From the NCBI RefSeq assembly GCF_027497495.1, contig NZ_CP114205.1, positions 4,588,001 to 4,652,000 on the forward strand: a stretch of 64,000 nt of DNA, read 5' to 3'. The notes beneath the pieces were generated by a model. That model ran no database searches. It saw nothing but the letters and a program-made list of their open reading frames with translations, and was not told the origin of the DNA. A program made the position numbers and the translations under genes. The first letter of the stretch is position 1. Every line of letters begins with the position of its first letter. This DNA comes from Streptomyces tubercidicus (GTDB lineage Bacteria > Actinomycetota > Actinomycetes > Streptomycetales > Streptomycetaceae). This document shows positions 42,847 to 51,704 of this stretch, piece by piece.

Positions 42847-44076
42847 TCAGCCGCGCGAGGCGCAGAACTCCGCCGTCAGGACCGCGGTGTCGGGCACCGG
42901 GGTGGAGTGGGCGTCGGTGTTGAGGCGGTAGCTGAGGACGTGGCGGCCGTCGGCGGTGGCGGCGGTGCGGGCGTAGGAGCCGTTGATGTCGCCGCGGTTG
43001 CCCCAGACCGTGACGCCGCAGGGCAGCTCGGTGGCGTACAGGCCCAGGCCGTAGATGCCGCCGGTGCGCTTCTCGTCGCGTATCTGCGCCATCTGGCGGG
43101 GCGCCAGGAGCCGGCCGCCGAGCAGCGCGGAGTAGAAGCGGTTGAGATCGCCCAGGGTGGTGACCATCTCGCCGGCCGGGCCCGCCCAGCTGGGGTTCAG
43201 GGAGGTGGTGTCCACCCGCCGGTCGCCGATGAGGGAGTACGCGCGGCCGTGCGGCGTCGGCAGTGCCGGGTCGGTGCCGGGGAAGGAGGTGTGGCCGAGC
43301 CCGGCGGGGACGAGGAGGCGGCGGCGGATCTCGGTGGCGTACGGGTGTCCGGTGACGGCCCGGATGACCTGGCCCAGGACGAGGTAGTTGGTGTTGGAGT
43401 AGGAGTAGCGGGTGCCCGGGGCGGCCGTCGGGTGGTGGCTGAGGGTGGTGCGCAGCAGCTCGGCGGGGGTGTGGCGGTCGTAGCGGTGGGCGCCGAAGCC
43501 GGTGCCGAAGAGATTTTCCGAGAGCCGGGGATCGTCGGTGTAGTTGAACAGGCCGCTCGTATGGTTCAGCAGCTGGCGGATCGTCACCCCGCGGAGGCCG
43601 GTCCGGTCGCCGGGGCCGGTGGCCGGTACGCCCGGCGGGAGGTGCGCGGCGGCGCGGTCGGCCAGGGACAGGCGGTGCTCGGCGGCCAGTTGCAGGACGA
43701 CCGTGGCGACCAGGGTTTTGGTGAGGCTGCCGGCCCGGAAGCGGTCCTGGGGTCCCATGGGGCGGCCGCTGCGCAGATCCGCCACACCGGCGGTGGAGAA
43801 ACGCGCCGTCGGGAATCCGGCGCGGGTGGTGAGGGAAGCCGCGCCCGGGGACCCGCCGTGGACCAGGCGGTGCAGCGCGCGCATCGTCGTCGCGGGCGGC
43901 CGTCTGTGGTCCGGGGACGGCGGGGTGACGCGGGGTCGGCCGGCGGATCCCGTCAGGAGCAGTGCGGCCAGGACCGCCAGGGCGCCCGTGCGGAACGTGC
44001 CGCGGTGGCGGCCTGACCTGCGCGGCACCGGGCAGGGCGGGCGGGCCGCAGCCGGGCGACGCGGGCGCTTCGTCAT
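42847..44076 (-). CDS. secreted beta-lactamase-family serine hydrolase (D,D-peptidase-like)
   Basis: A 409-residue protein with a basic N-terminus and signal or anchor helix (GALAVLAALLLTGSAG). The class C/DD-peptidase motifs are SLTK (in RAGSLTKTLVATVV), YSN (in RYSYSNTNYLVLG) and a GNRGD third motif (TVWGNRGDINGS) in place of KTG. TIRQLLNHTSGLFNY is typical of Streptomyces R61-type carboxypeptidases and esterases. Function on peptidoglycan or small esters cannot be decided. Convergent with glpD. Confidence 0.9.
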   Translation of the reverse strand: MTKRPRRPAAARPPCPVPRRSGRHRGTFRTGALAVLAALLLTGSAGRPRVTPPSPDHRRPPATTMRALHRLVHGGSPGAASLTTRAGFPTARFSTAGVADLRSGRPMGPQDRFRAGSLTKTLVATVVLQLAAEHRLSLADRAAAHLPPGVPATGPGDRTGLRGVTIRQLLNHTSGLFNYTDDPRLSENLFGTGFGAHRYDRHTPAELLRTTLSHHPTAAPGTRYSYSNTNYLVLGQVIRAVTGHPYATEIRRRLLVPAGLGHTSFPGTDPALPTPHGRAYSLIGDRRVDTTSLNPSWAGPAGEMVTTLGDLNRFYSALLGGRLLAPRQMAQIRDEKRTGGIYGLGLYATELPCGVTVWGNRGDINGSYARTAATADGRHVLSYRLNTDAHSTPVPDTAVLTAEFCASRG

Positions 44077-44265
44077 CGGGACTCCCGTTCGTCGGGGCCA
44101 TCATGACGGGGACAGGGTGTTGTACGGCACCCACCCGGGCCTTCCGCACGGCCGCGGATGAGGGAGAATGAAGGCTCTGCCAGGGTGGGTTGTCCGAGTT
44201 GGGCCAGTTTGGTGATCGATGGGACGTCGAAGCTGCCAACTCGGCTGGATTGCAGAGGGGATGCA

Positions 44266-46368
44266 GTGGGCGACGAGGTCGAGATGGACGGCAAGGGGGG
44301 CAGGCTGCTCGCCGGGCGGTACCGGCTCGCCGATGTTCTCGGCCGGGGCGGCATGGGGACGGTCTGGCGGGCCCGCGACGAGGTCCTGGGCCGTACGGTC
44401 GCGGTCAAGGAACTGCGGTTCCCGGGCGGGGTCGAGGAGGACGAGAAGCGCCGCCTGATCACCCGTACCCTGCGCGAGGCCAAGGCGATCGCCCGGATCC
44501 GGAACAACGGCGCGGTCACGGTCTACGACGTGGTCGACGAGGACGACCGCCCCTGGATCGTGATGGAGCTGGTCGAGGGCCGCTCGCTCGCCGAGGTCAT
44601 CCGTGACGACGGCCCGCTCCCCCCGCGCCGCGCCGCGGAGGTCGGCCTGGCGGTGCTCGATGTACTGCGTGCCGCCCACGCCGCGGGCATCCTGCACCGC
44701 GATGTGAAGCCGTCCAACGTCCTGATGTCCGATGACGGCCGGGTCGTGCTCACCGACTTCGGTATCGCCCAGGTCGAGGGCGACCCCTCCGTGACCTCGA
44801 CCGGCATGCTCGTCGGCGCCCCCTCCTACATCTCCCCCGAGCGCGCCCGCGGCCAGAAGCCGGGCCCGCCGGCCGATCTGTGGTCGCTGGGCGGGCTGCT
44901 GTACGCCTGCGTCGAGGGCGTGCCGCCGTACGACAAGGGCTCGGCGATCGCCACGCTGACGGCGGTGATGACCGAACCGGTCGATCCGCCGAAGAGCGCC
45001 GGTGGGCTGGAAGAGGTCATCTACGGCCTGCTGGTGAAGGACCCGGCGGGGCGGCTGGACGACGCCGGTGCGCGGGCGCTGCTGCTGGACGCGGTGCACG
45101 CCCCCGAGGCGCGGAAGCCGGAGCCCCCGCTGGACGAGACCCGGGCGATGGTGCTGCCGACGGTGCCCAAGGAGCGGGCGAAGGCGAAGCCCGAGGGCGC
45201 GCCGAAGCCGAAGCCCGCCGCGAAGCCGCGGGTGCCGCGCAAGCCCAAGGCGAAGCCGGCCGACGCCCCGGTGGCGGCGGAGCCGGCCGCGCCCGCGTCC
45301 GGGAGTGCCACGGCGGGCCGGAGCAAGGCCGCTGCCGCCAAGGCCGCCGCGGTGCACACCCCGGAGCGGACCGAGCGTCCGCAGCGGGCGGCCACCCCGG
45401 CGGCCGGGGAGACGGCCGGCGCGGACCGTACGGACTCCGGCGCGTCCCGTCCGACGCTCACCCGCCCCGGGTTCGACTCGGAGGCCGCCAAGGAGCGGCT
45501 GCGCGTCGCCCTGCGGACGGTCCGTGCCGCGGCGGCCGCCGCGAAAGCCCGGGTGGACTCCAGACCCGGTGACGGCAACCGCCCGGCGACCCGCGCCTCG
45601 GTGACCGATGTCGTCCCGCGCCGCACCCTCGTCATCGTGGCCGTGGTCGTCGCCCTGGCGGTGCTGGGCACGGTCCTGGCCGTCGCGCTGAGCGGCGGTG
45701 GCGCCACGGACAACGGCGGCAAGCCGGCCGGCAAGGACGCCAAGGCGTCGTCCGCGGCGAAGGCCAAGCCCTCCACCGAAGCGGCCGGTGCGAGCGCGGA
45801 CGCGGCGCAGGACCCGCCCGGCTCGCCCGCCGCGCAGCCGCCGGGCGGGGTCTCCCCGGCCGACGACAAGGGCGGCACCGACGGCAAGGACGGCAAGGGG
45901 GACAAGGCCGTGCCGGAGGGCTTCGCCCAGGTCTCCAACGGCCGGTTCCACTTCGGTATGGCGATGCCCAAGGGTTTTCAGCAGACGGGCACCGCGGGGC
46001 AGGGCTCCGGCGTCATCTACAGCGCCAAGGGCGGCTACCCGCGCGTCCAGGTCGACTACAACCCCGAGCCCGGCTCCGACGCGGCGGCCGCCTGGCGCAG
46101 CCTGGAGCCGGCCGTGCGCGGCTCCAGCGAGGACTACCACCGGATCGACATCAAGACGGTGAAGTGGCGGGACTATCCGACCGTCGCCGACTGGTCCTTC
46201 ACCCGCCGTCAGGGCGGCGAGCGGGTCCGGGTCCTGGACCGCGGCTTCCGGGCCGACGACCAGCACGGCTACGCCATCATGATCACCTGCAAGGCGGACG
46301 GCTGGTCGGGCAAGAAGTGCCAGGACGTGGTCCGGACCGCGTTCCGCACCTTCGCCATCAAGGACTGA
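44266..46368 (+). CDS. membrane serine/threonine protein kinase (PASTA-less PknB-type)
   Basis: A 700-residue kinase; GTG 44266 follows AGAGGGGA. The kinase domain spans about 17-275: glycine loop GRGGMGTV, Lys48 in VAVKEL, catalytic HRDVKPSN with Asp146, and TDFGIAQ with Asp164. A long Ala/Pro/Lys-rich linker (about 285-450) leads to one membrane helix (about 454-474, LVIVAVVVALAVLGTVLAVAL). The extracellular domain (about 550-700) has two Cys near its end. No PASTA repeats. A pseudokinase of similar layout follows 215 bp downstream. Confidence 0.93.
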   Translation: MGDEVEMDGKGGRLLAGRYRLADVLGRGGMGTVWRARDEVLGRTVAVKELRFPGGVEEDEKRRLITRTLREAKAIARIRNNGAVTVYDVVDEDDRPWIVMELVEGRSLAEVIRDDGPLPPRRAAEVGLAVLDVLRAAHAAGILHRDVKPSNVLMSDDGRVVLTDFGIAQVEGDPSVTSTGMLVGAPSYISPERARGQKPGPPADLWSLGGLLYACVEGVPPYDKGSAIATLTAVMTEPVDPPKSAGGLEEVIYGLLVKDPAGRLDDAGARALLLDAVHAPEARKPEPPLDETRAMVLPTVPKERAKAKPEGAPKPKPAAKPRVPRKPKAKPADAPVAAEPAAPASGSATAGRSKAAAAKAAAVHTPERTERPQRAATPAAGETAGADRTDSGASRPTLTRPGFDSEAAKERLRVALRTVRAAAAAAKARVDSRPGDGNRPATRASVTDVVPRRTLVIVAVVVALAVLGTVLAVALSGGGATDNGGKPAGKDAKASSAAKAKPSTEAAGASADAAQDPPGSPAAQPPGGVSPADDKGGTDGKDGKGDKAVPEGFAQVSNGRFHFGMAMPKGFQQTGTAGQGSGVIYSAKGGYPRVQVDYNPEPGSDAAAAWRSLEPAVRGSSEDYHRIDIKTVKWRDYPTVADWSFTRRQGGERVRVLDRGFRADDQHGYAIMITCKADGWSGKKCQDVVRTAFRTFAIKD

Positions 46369-46583
46369 GTGCGGGGCCGGGGTACGGGCCCGGCGGTGTA
46401 CGGACAGAGCGCGCGTCGTTCGGCGGACCGGGCCGCACGCTCCGGCGCAGGCACGTATCGTGAGACCGCTAAGACCGTACGCATCCGCAATCGGCGGGAA
46501 TACGACCGGAAGTGACCGTAGGCGCCAGCGCCGAGGGCGTTCCGGCGCGACGGTAGACACAGCGCGCGCTGCGGGGAGGCGTC

Positions 46584-48794
46584 GTGGACGAGTACGCGGG
46601 AAGGGTGCTCGCCGAGCGATACCGCCTGCCGTTGCGGCCCCTCGGCGATGACGACTTCACGGAGTCCCGGGCGTTCGACACGTTCAGCGGGCAGGAGGTC
46701 CTGGTCCGTCAGGTGCCGCTGCCCGAGGTCGTGGAGGCGGAGGTCGTGGGGGCGGAGCCGGCCGGGGCCGTCGAACGGGGAAGCGGCCGCTACGGTGCGG
46801 CCCGGCCGTCCGGTGGAGCGGGGGTGGCCGACCGCAGCCCCCGGGACCCCGCCGTACGGCGTGCGCTGGAGGCCGCGACGACCGCGGCCCAGCTCGCCGA
46901 TCACCCCCGGCTGGAGCAGGTCTTCGACGTCTTCACGCAGGACGGCAGCCTGTGGATCGTCGCTGAACTCCTCGTCGCCCGGCCGCTGTCCGCGCTGCTC
47001 GCCGAGCGGACGCTGTCCCCGCACCGCGCCGCGGAGATCGCCGCGGATCTGCTCACCGCGCTGCGGGTGCTGCACGCGCAGGGCCGGCTGCACCGCAATA
47101 TCACCGCCCGTACGGTCCTGGTCTGCGACGACGGCCGGGCCATCCTGACCGGTCTGGCGGCGGGCGCGGCCCAGGAGGCGCTGTGCGGAACCGAGCCGCC
47201 CACCGGGGCGGACGAGCCCGCTCCGGACGAGCCCGCGCCCGGCGGACCGGCCGCCGGGACCTCGCTGACCAAGCCCGCGGCGGACGGGGACACCACCGCG
47301 CCCGGGTACGGCCGGCCCACCGCCGGGCTCGCCGCCGAACGGGCCCGGCAGGCCCGGCTGACCGTCATCGGCCCGCTCACCGAGCGCTGGGCGCCGGAGC
47401 AGGCCGGACCGGTGCACGAGAACTGGCAGTTGGCGCCGCCGGTCGGCCCGGCCACCGATCTGTGGGCGGTCGGCGCGCTGCTCTACCGGAGCGTGCAGGG
47501 ACAGCCGCCCTACCCGGAGGACAGCGCCGCCGAACTGGCGCAGCTGGTCTGTTCGCAGCCGCCCGCGGACGCCGAGGAGTGCGGGGCGCTGCGGCCGGTC
47601 ATCGAGTCGCTGCTGCGTCCGGACCCGGCCGACCGCCCGGACGCCGAGGAGCTGAACGGCTGGCTGCGTTCCCTGATCCGTAGCGCACCGGAGCCGGAGG
47701 TCGGCAGTCGGCTGGTGACGATGCCGGCCGAGGGCGGTGATCCTCGGCGGCTGCCGATCGTGCGGCGCCGCGGGGAACTCGTCCGCAAGGGGCGGCACAA
47801 GAAGACCCGGCCGGCCCGCCGGACCCGGCCGCAGCCGGCACCGGCCGCCATGGGCGCCGCCGCGGCCGCACCGGCCGCTCCGCCGGCCCCGGCCCCGGAG
47901 CAGCCCACCCCGCTGGTCTCCACCACCCGGCCGCCCCGCCCCCCGAAGCAGCCCAAGCCGCTCCGGCGGTCCAGACCCGCCCGCCCGGCCCGGCCCGCCG
48001 CGCCTGCCCCGCCGCCCGGCCCGAGCGGGCCCGCCGACCGGGAGCCGTACGACCAGCAGGCGGCGGTCGCGTCCGGGCCGGTGGCCGCACCCCGCCCGGC
48101 GCGGCGGCCGCGTCACCTCGGGCGGCTGCTGCTCACCGCGATCCTGCTGCTGCTCGTCGGCGCGGTCGTCTATGCGATGGCCTTCCTGCCGAAGTCGGGT
48201 CAGGACTCCAAGGCGGGCGAGCGGGGCGCGGACCGTACGGGCACGTCGGGGTCGGCGCCCGGCCCCGCACCGTCCGGGGACCAGGAGAGCGGTCACGCCT
48301 CCGCCGGTACCGACGCACCGCAGACCACCGCGCCCGCCGGGATCGCCAAGGGCTTCGAGGTACGCAACGACCCGGAGGGTTTCCAGGTCGCGGTGCGCAA
48401 GGACTGGCAGCGGCGCGGCGCCAACGACCGGGGCCAGGTGCGGTATGTCGGCGGGGACTATGAGCTGGTGGTGGTGCCCGGCCGGGACACCACGGCGCGT
48501 TTCGGCACCGACCCGATGGCGTATCTGCAGAACAAGGAAGCCGAGCTGGCCCCGTACCGCTCCTCCGGCTGGGCCTCGGCCTCCGGCCTCCAGCGGATCG
48601 ACGTCGGCAAGACGGCGATGGCCGAGGGCACCTTCTCCTGGCGGGACAGCAGCGGCCGTGAGGTGTACGTACGGAACCTCGCGATGATCCACAAGGGCCG
48701 CTACCACCTCGTCCTCGTCATCGGGCCGGACCGCGGCCGCCGCGAAGTGGACCAGCTCTACGCGCAGGCGACCAGCGCCTACCGGCCGGGCTGA
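46584..48794 (+). CDS. membrane pseudokinase paired with the upstream Ser/Thr kinase
   Basis: A 736-residue protein with a protein-kinase-like N-terminal domain (about 1-330) whose catalytic residues are gone: no glycine-rich loop (PLGDDDFTESRAF), Arg42 at the Lys position (VLVRQV), LHRNITARTVLV with Asn172 for the catalytic Asp, and LTGL (189-191) for DFG. Low-complexity insertions occur after each lobe. A membrane helix (about 514-535) and an extracellular domain follow. It resembles the kinase upstream in layout; I infer a regulatory or scaffold role. Confidence 0.87.
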   Translation: MDEYAGRVLAERYRLPLRPLGDDDFTESRAFDTFSGQEVLVRQVPLPEVVEAEVVGAEPAGAVERGSGRYGAARPSGGAGVADRSPRDPAVRRALEAATTAAQLADHPRLEQVFDVFTQDGSLWIVAELLVARPLSALLAERTLSPHRAAEIAADLLTALRVLHAQGRLHRNITARTVLVCDDGRAILTGLAAGAAQEALCGTEPPTGADEPAPDEPAPGGPAAGTSLTKPAADGDTTAPGYGRPTAGLAAERARQARLTVIGPLTERWAPEQAGPVHENWQLAPPVGPATDLWAVGALLYRSVQGQPPYPEDSAAELAQLVCSQPPADAEECGALRPVIESLLRPDPADRPDAEELNGWLRSLIRSAPEPEVGSRLVTMPAEGGDPRRLPIVRRRGELVRKGRHKKTRPARRTRPQPAPAAMGAAAAAPAAPPAPAPEQPTPLVSTTRPPRPPKQPKPLRRSRPARPARPAAPAPPPGPSGPADREPYDQQAAVASGPVAAPRPARRPRHLGRLLLTAILLLLVGAVVYAMAFLPKSGQDSKAGERGADRTGTSGSAPGPAPSGDQESGHASAGTDAPQTTAPAGIAKGFEVRNDPEGFQVAVRKDWQRRGANDRGQVRYVGGDYELVVVPGRDTTARFGTDPMAYLQNKEAELAPYRSSGWASASGLQRIDVGKTAMAEGTFSWRDSSGREVYVRNLAMIHKGRYHLVLVIGPDRGRREVDQLYAQATSAYRPG

Positions 48795-48846
48795 GGCGCG
48801 GACCGATACGGCCGGGCGCCGGGCCGGTCACCGGTCCCGCGCGGCC

Positions 48847-50379
48847 TCACCCGGCTCCCGTCCCCGTCCCGCCGTCCCCGAACCGCTCCCGCAGCTCCTG
48901 TTTGAGGACCTTGCGCAGCGTGGCCCCACGGGGCAGGGCGGGCAGCAGCTCCAGCTGTTCGGGGAGCTTGTGCCGGGCGAGGCCGTGGGAGAGAAGGTGC
49001 GCCGAGAGGGCCGCGAGGGTCAACTCCCCGGCGTTCGCGGGCTGTTCGATGACCGCGCAGACGCGTTCGCCGCGGTCGGGGTCCGGCAGGCCGATGACGG
49101 CGGCGTCGGCGATGTCCGGGTGGCGGTGGAGGAGTTCTTCGATCTCCTGGGCGGAGATGTTCTCGCCCTTGCGGATGATGATGTCCTTGAGGCGGCCGGT
49201 GACGACGAGGTGCCCGGTGGCGGTGAGGTGGCCGAGGTCGCCGGTGGGGAGGAAGCCGTCGGCGTCGAAGGGGTCGGGCTCGTCGAGGTAGCCACGGCAG
49301 ACGGCAGGGCCGCGCAGCCCGATCTCGCCGGTGTCGGGGGCGATACGGATCTCCATGCCCGCGGGCGGCCGGCCGTCGGTGCCGGCCAGCTGCTCGGGGC
49401 TGTCGTACGGGTCGCCCATGGTCACCATGGGGGCCTCCGTCATCGCGTAGCCGTGGGTGAGGCCGCAGCCGAGCGCGGCGACGACCTCGTGGTACAGCGC
49501 GGCGGGCAGCGGCGCGCCGCCACCGGCCAGCAGCCGCAAGGACGGCAGCAGTTGGCGGCCGGGCGGCAGCTTGCGGGCCTCGGCGAGGAAGAGGGCGTAG
49601 AAGGCGGTGGAGCCGCCGGCGAGGGTGACGCGGTGGCGGCGGTAGGCGGCGAGCGCGCCGGGCAGCGTGAAGTGCTCCAGGAGGACGGCGGGGATGCCGT
49701 GTTCCAGCAGCAGAACGGTGTAGTCGGGCCCGGCGACATGGGCGTACGGGAAGGCCATCGAGCCGATGTCCGACGGGCGGATGCGCAGGGCCGCGCCGAG
49801 CCAGTGGCCGGCCGTCCGCAGACTGCGGTCGGTGTGCAGCACGCCCCTGGGGGCCGCGGTGGTGCCGGAGGTCCAGTAGATCCAGCGGACCGCGTCGTCG
49901 TCGGCCGGGGGCGGGGGCAGGGCGGCCGGGTCGGCGTCGGGCAGGGTGTCGTACGCGTCGATGACGGTGAGCGGACCGGGCAGGCCGGCGGCCAGACGGT
50001 CTGCCATCGCACGGTGGTCGAAGCCGCGCCGGACGCCGGGGACGGCGAAGAATTCCGCGCGGGTGCGGCGCAGCACCTGGCCGGTCTCATGGGCGCGGTA
50101 GAGCGGCACGACCGGGCTCTGGACGGCGCCGATCCGGGCCAGTGCGAGGCTGAACAGCACCGTTTCGATCCTGGTCGGCAGCTGCCAGACGACCCGGCTG
50201 CCGGGCCGTACGCCGCGCTCGTACAGACCGGCCGCGACCCGTTCCGCGCGGCGGTGCAGGGTGCCGAAGGTGATCCGCCGTTCCGTCCGGGCGGAGTCGG
50301 CTCCCTGGATCAGGGCGGGCGCGTCCGGGGTGCGGGCGGCGCGCCAGGCGACGAGGTCCCAGAGAGTGGTACCGGTCAC
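48847..50379 (-). CDS. AMP-dependent acyl-CoA synthetase/ligase
   Basis: A 510-residue adenylate-forming enzyme. The P-loop is IYWTSGTTAAPRGVLHTD; GGGAPLPAALYHEV, YAMTEAPMVTMGDP and TGDLGHLTATGHLVVTGRLKD are the remaining A-motifs, with the C-terminal Lys region RGATLRKVLKQELRE. It activates a carboxylic acid to its CoA thioester. It faces two acyl-CoA dehydrogenase genes across a 139-bp divergent promoter region holding two copies of the cluster operator. The substrate is unknown; closest flavour is the cyclohexanecarboxylate/fatty-acid ligase group. Confidence 0.9.
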   Translation of the reverse strand: MTGTTLWDLVAWRAARTPDAPALIQGADSARTERRITFGTLHRRAERVAAGLYERGVRPGSRVVWQLPTRIETVLFSLALARIGAVQSPVVPLYRAHETGQVLRRTRAEFFAVPGVRRGFDHRAMADRLAAGLPGPLTVIDAYDTLPDADPAALPPPPADDDAVRWIYWTSGTTAAPRGVLHTDRSLRTAGHWLGAALRIRPSDIGSMAFPYAHVAGPDYTVLLLEHGIPAVLLEHFTLPGALAAYRRHRVTLAGGSTAFYALFLAEARKLPPGRQLLPSLRLLAGGGAPLPAALYHEVVAALGCGLTHGYAMTEAPMVTMGDPYDSPEQLAGTDGRPPAGMEIRIAPDTGEIGLRGPAVCRGYLDEPDPFDADGFLPTGDLGHLTATGHLVVTGRLKDIIIRKGENISAQEIEELLHRHPDIADAAVIGLPDPDRGERVCAVIEQPANAGELTLAALSAHLLSHGLARHKLPEQLELLPALPRGATLRKVLKQELRERFGDGGTGTGAG

Positions 50380-50404
50380 CGTCCCTCCCTCCGGGCAGAG
50401 TTTG

Positions 50405-50419
50405 CTGACGACGCGTCAG
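50405..50419. promoter_or_regulatory. cluster operator O1
   Basis: CTGACG-ACG-CGTCAG, a perfect inverted repeat 25 bp upstream of the acyl-CoA ligase start (minus strand). Same design as O2, O3 and O4. Confidence 0.62.
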
Positions 50420-50480
50420 ATTGCCTGCCGAGATTAGAGGTCGGCGCCTTGTCGGTCCAGAGGGGCGGGGCTAGCCTATT

Positions 50481-50497
50481 TCTGACGGTGCATCAGA
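50481..50497. promoter_or_regulatory. cluster operator O2
   Basis: TCTGACG-GTG-CATCAGA, an inverted repeat with one mismatched pair, 21 bp before the first acyl-CoA dehydrogenase start, just downstream of a possible -10 (TAGCCT). A repressor here would block transcription of the dehydrogenase pair. Confidence 0.65.
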
Positions 50498-50518
50498 TTC
50501 GCGAGGGGGTAGCGCGCC

Positions 50519-51697
50519 ATGGACCTCGGCTGCACACCGGAGGAGGAAGACTTCCGGGCCCGGCTGCGCCGCTGGCTCGGTGAGGTGCTGCCCCACCTCC
50601 CCGCACCGCCCGCCGCCACCGACTGGCCCGGCCGCCGGGCGTATGACACGGCCTGGCAGCGGATGCTGTACGACGCCGGATACGCGGGCCTGCACTGGCC
50701 GCGGGACGCCGGCGGGCAGGGCGCCACCCCCGCCCAGCACCTGATCTTCCTGGAGGAGACCGAGCGCGCCGGAGCGCCCTACGTCGGCGCGAACTTCGTC
50801 GGACTGCTGCACGCCGGGCCCACCCTCGCCGCCGAGGGCACCGCCGGGCAGCGCGCACGCTGGCTGCCGCCGATCCTGCGCGGCGAGGAGATCTGGTGCC
50901 AGGGCTTCAGTGAGCCGGACGCCGGTTCCGACCTCGCCGCGCTGCGCACCAGGGCCGTCCGCGACGGGGACGCGTACGTCATCAGCGGCAGCAAGATCTG
51001 GACCTCGCACGCCGAGGTCGCCGACTGGTGCGAACTCCTCGTCCGCACCGACCCGGACGCGCCCCGCCACCGCGGTATCAGCTGGCTGGCGATGCCCATG
51101 GACGCGCCGGGCGTGACCGTCCGGCCGCTGCGCACCCTCGCCGGTTCGGCGGAGTTCGCCGAGGTGTTCCTCGACGAGGTGCGGGTCCCGGTGGCCAACC
51201 GGGTCGGGGCGGAGAACGACGGCTGGCGGGTGACGATGGTGACGCTGTCCTTCGAGCGCGGTACCGCCTTCGTCGGCGAAGTGGTCGCCTGCCGCCGGGT
51301 GCTCGGCGCGCTGGCCCGTGCCGCCCGCGCCAACGGCCGCTGGGACGATGCCGTGCTGCGCCGCCGACTGGGCAGGCTGAGCGCGGAGTTCACGGCGCTG
51401 TGGTGGCTCACCCAGTGGAATGTGAGCGAGGCGATGCGCGGCCCGGGGCGCGGCGGACAGCGGGGCGGCGGCGTCCCGGGAACCGGCGGCTCGGTCTTCA
51501 AGCTGCGCTATTCGCACGCCCGCCAGGAGCTGTACGACACGGCGGCCGAGGTGCTGGGCGCCGGTGCGCTGGACGTGGAGCACGCCTGGGTCGCGGACCG
51601 GCTGTCGTCCCTCTCGTACACCATCGCGGCCGGTACCTCGCAGATCCAGCAGAACATCGTCGCCGAGCGGATTCTCGGCCTGCCGAAGGGGCGGTGA
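50519..51697 (+). CDS. acyl-CoA dehydrogenase, larger partner of an adjacent pair
   Basis: A 392-residue flavoprotein. The FAD/substrate motif WCQGFSEPDAGSDLAALRTRA and GSKIWTSHAEVADWCELL are intact, and the C-terminal AAGTSQIQQNIVAERILGLP closes the FAD site. It introduces a C=C bond in an acyl-CoA. The next gene, seven bases on, encodes a shorter dehydrogenase; such pairs in actinobacterial sterol and cyclic-acid degradation form heterotetramers with one FAD per alpha-beta pair. Controlled presumably through O2. Confidence 0.9.
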   Translation: MDLGCTPEEEDFRARLRRWLGEVLPHLPAPPAATDWPGRRAYDTAWQRMLYDAGYAGLHWPRDAGGQGATPAQHLIFLEETERAGAPYVGANFVGLLHAGPTLAAEGTAGQRARWLPPILRGEEIWCQGFSEPDAGSDLAALRTRAVRDGDAYVISGSKIWTSHAEVADWCELLVRTDPDAPRHRGISWLAMPMDAPGVTVRPLRTLAGSAEFAEVFLDEVRVPVANRVGAENDGWRVTMVTLSFERGTAFVGEVVACRRVLGALARAARANGRWDDAVLRRRLGRLSAEFTALWWLTQWNVSEAMRGPGRGGQRGGGVPGTGGSVFKLRYSHARQELYDTAAEVLGAGALDVEHAWVADRLSSLSYTIAAGTSQIQQNIVAERILGLPKGR

Positions 51698-51704
51698 CCG
51701 GGCG

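Noticed and set aside
44101..48707. Two open frames of over 800 codons on the minus strand opposite the kinase and pseudokinase genes
   Set aside because: Same GC shadow effect; low-complexity Arg/Gly translation and no start signal.
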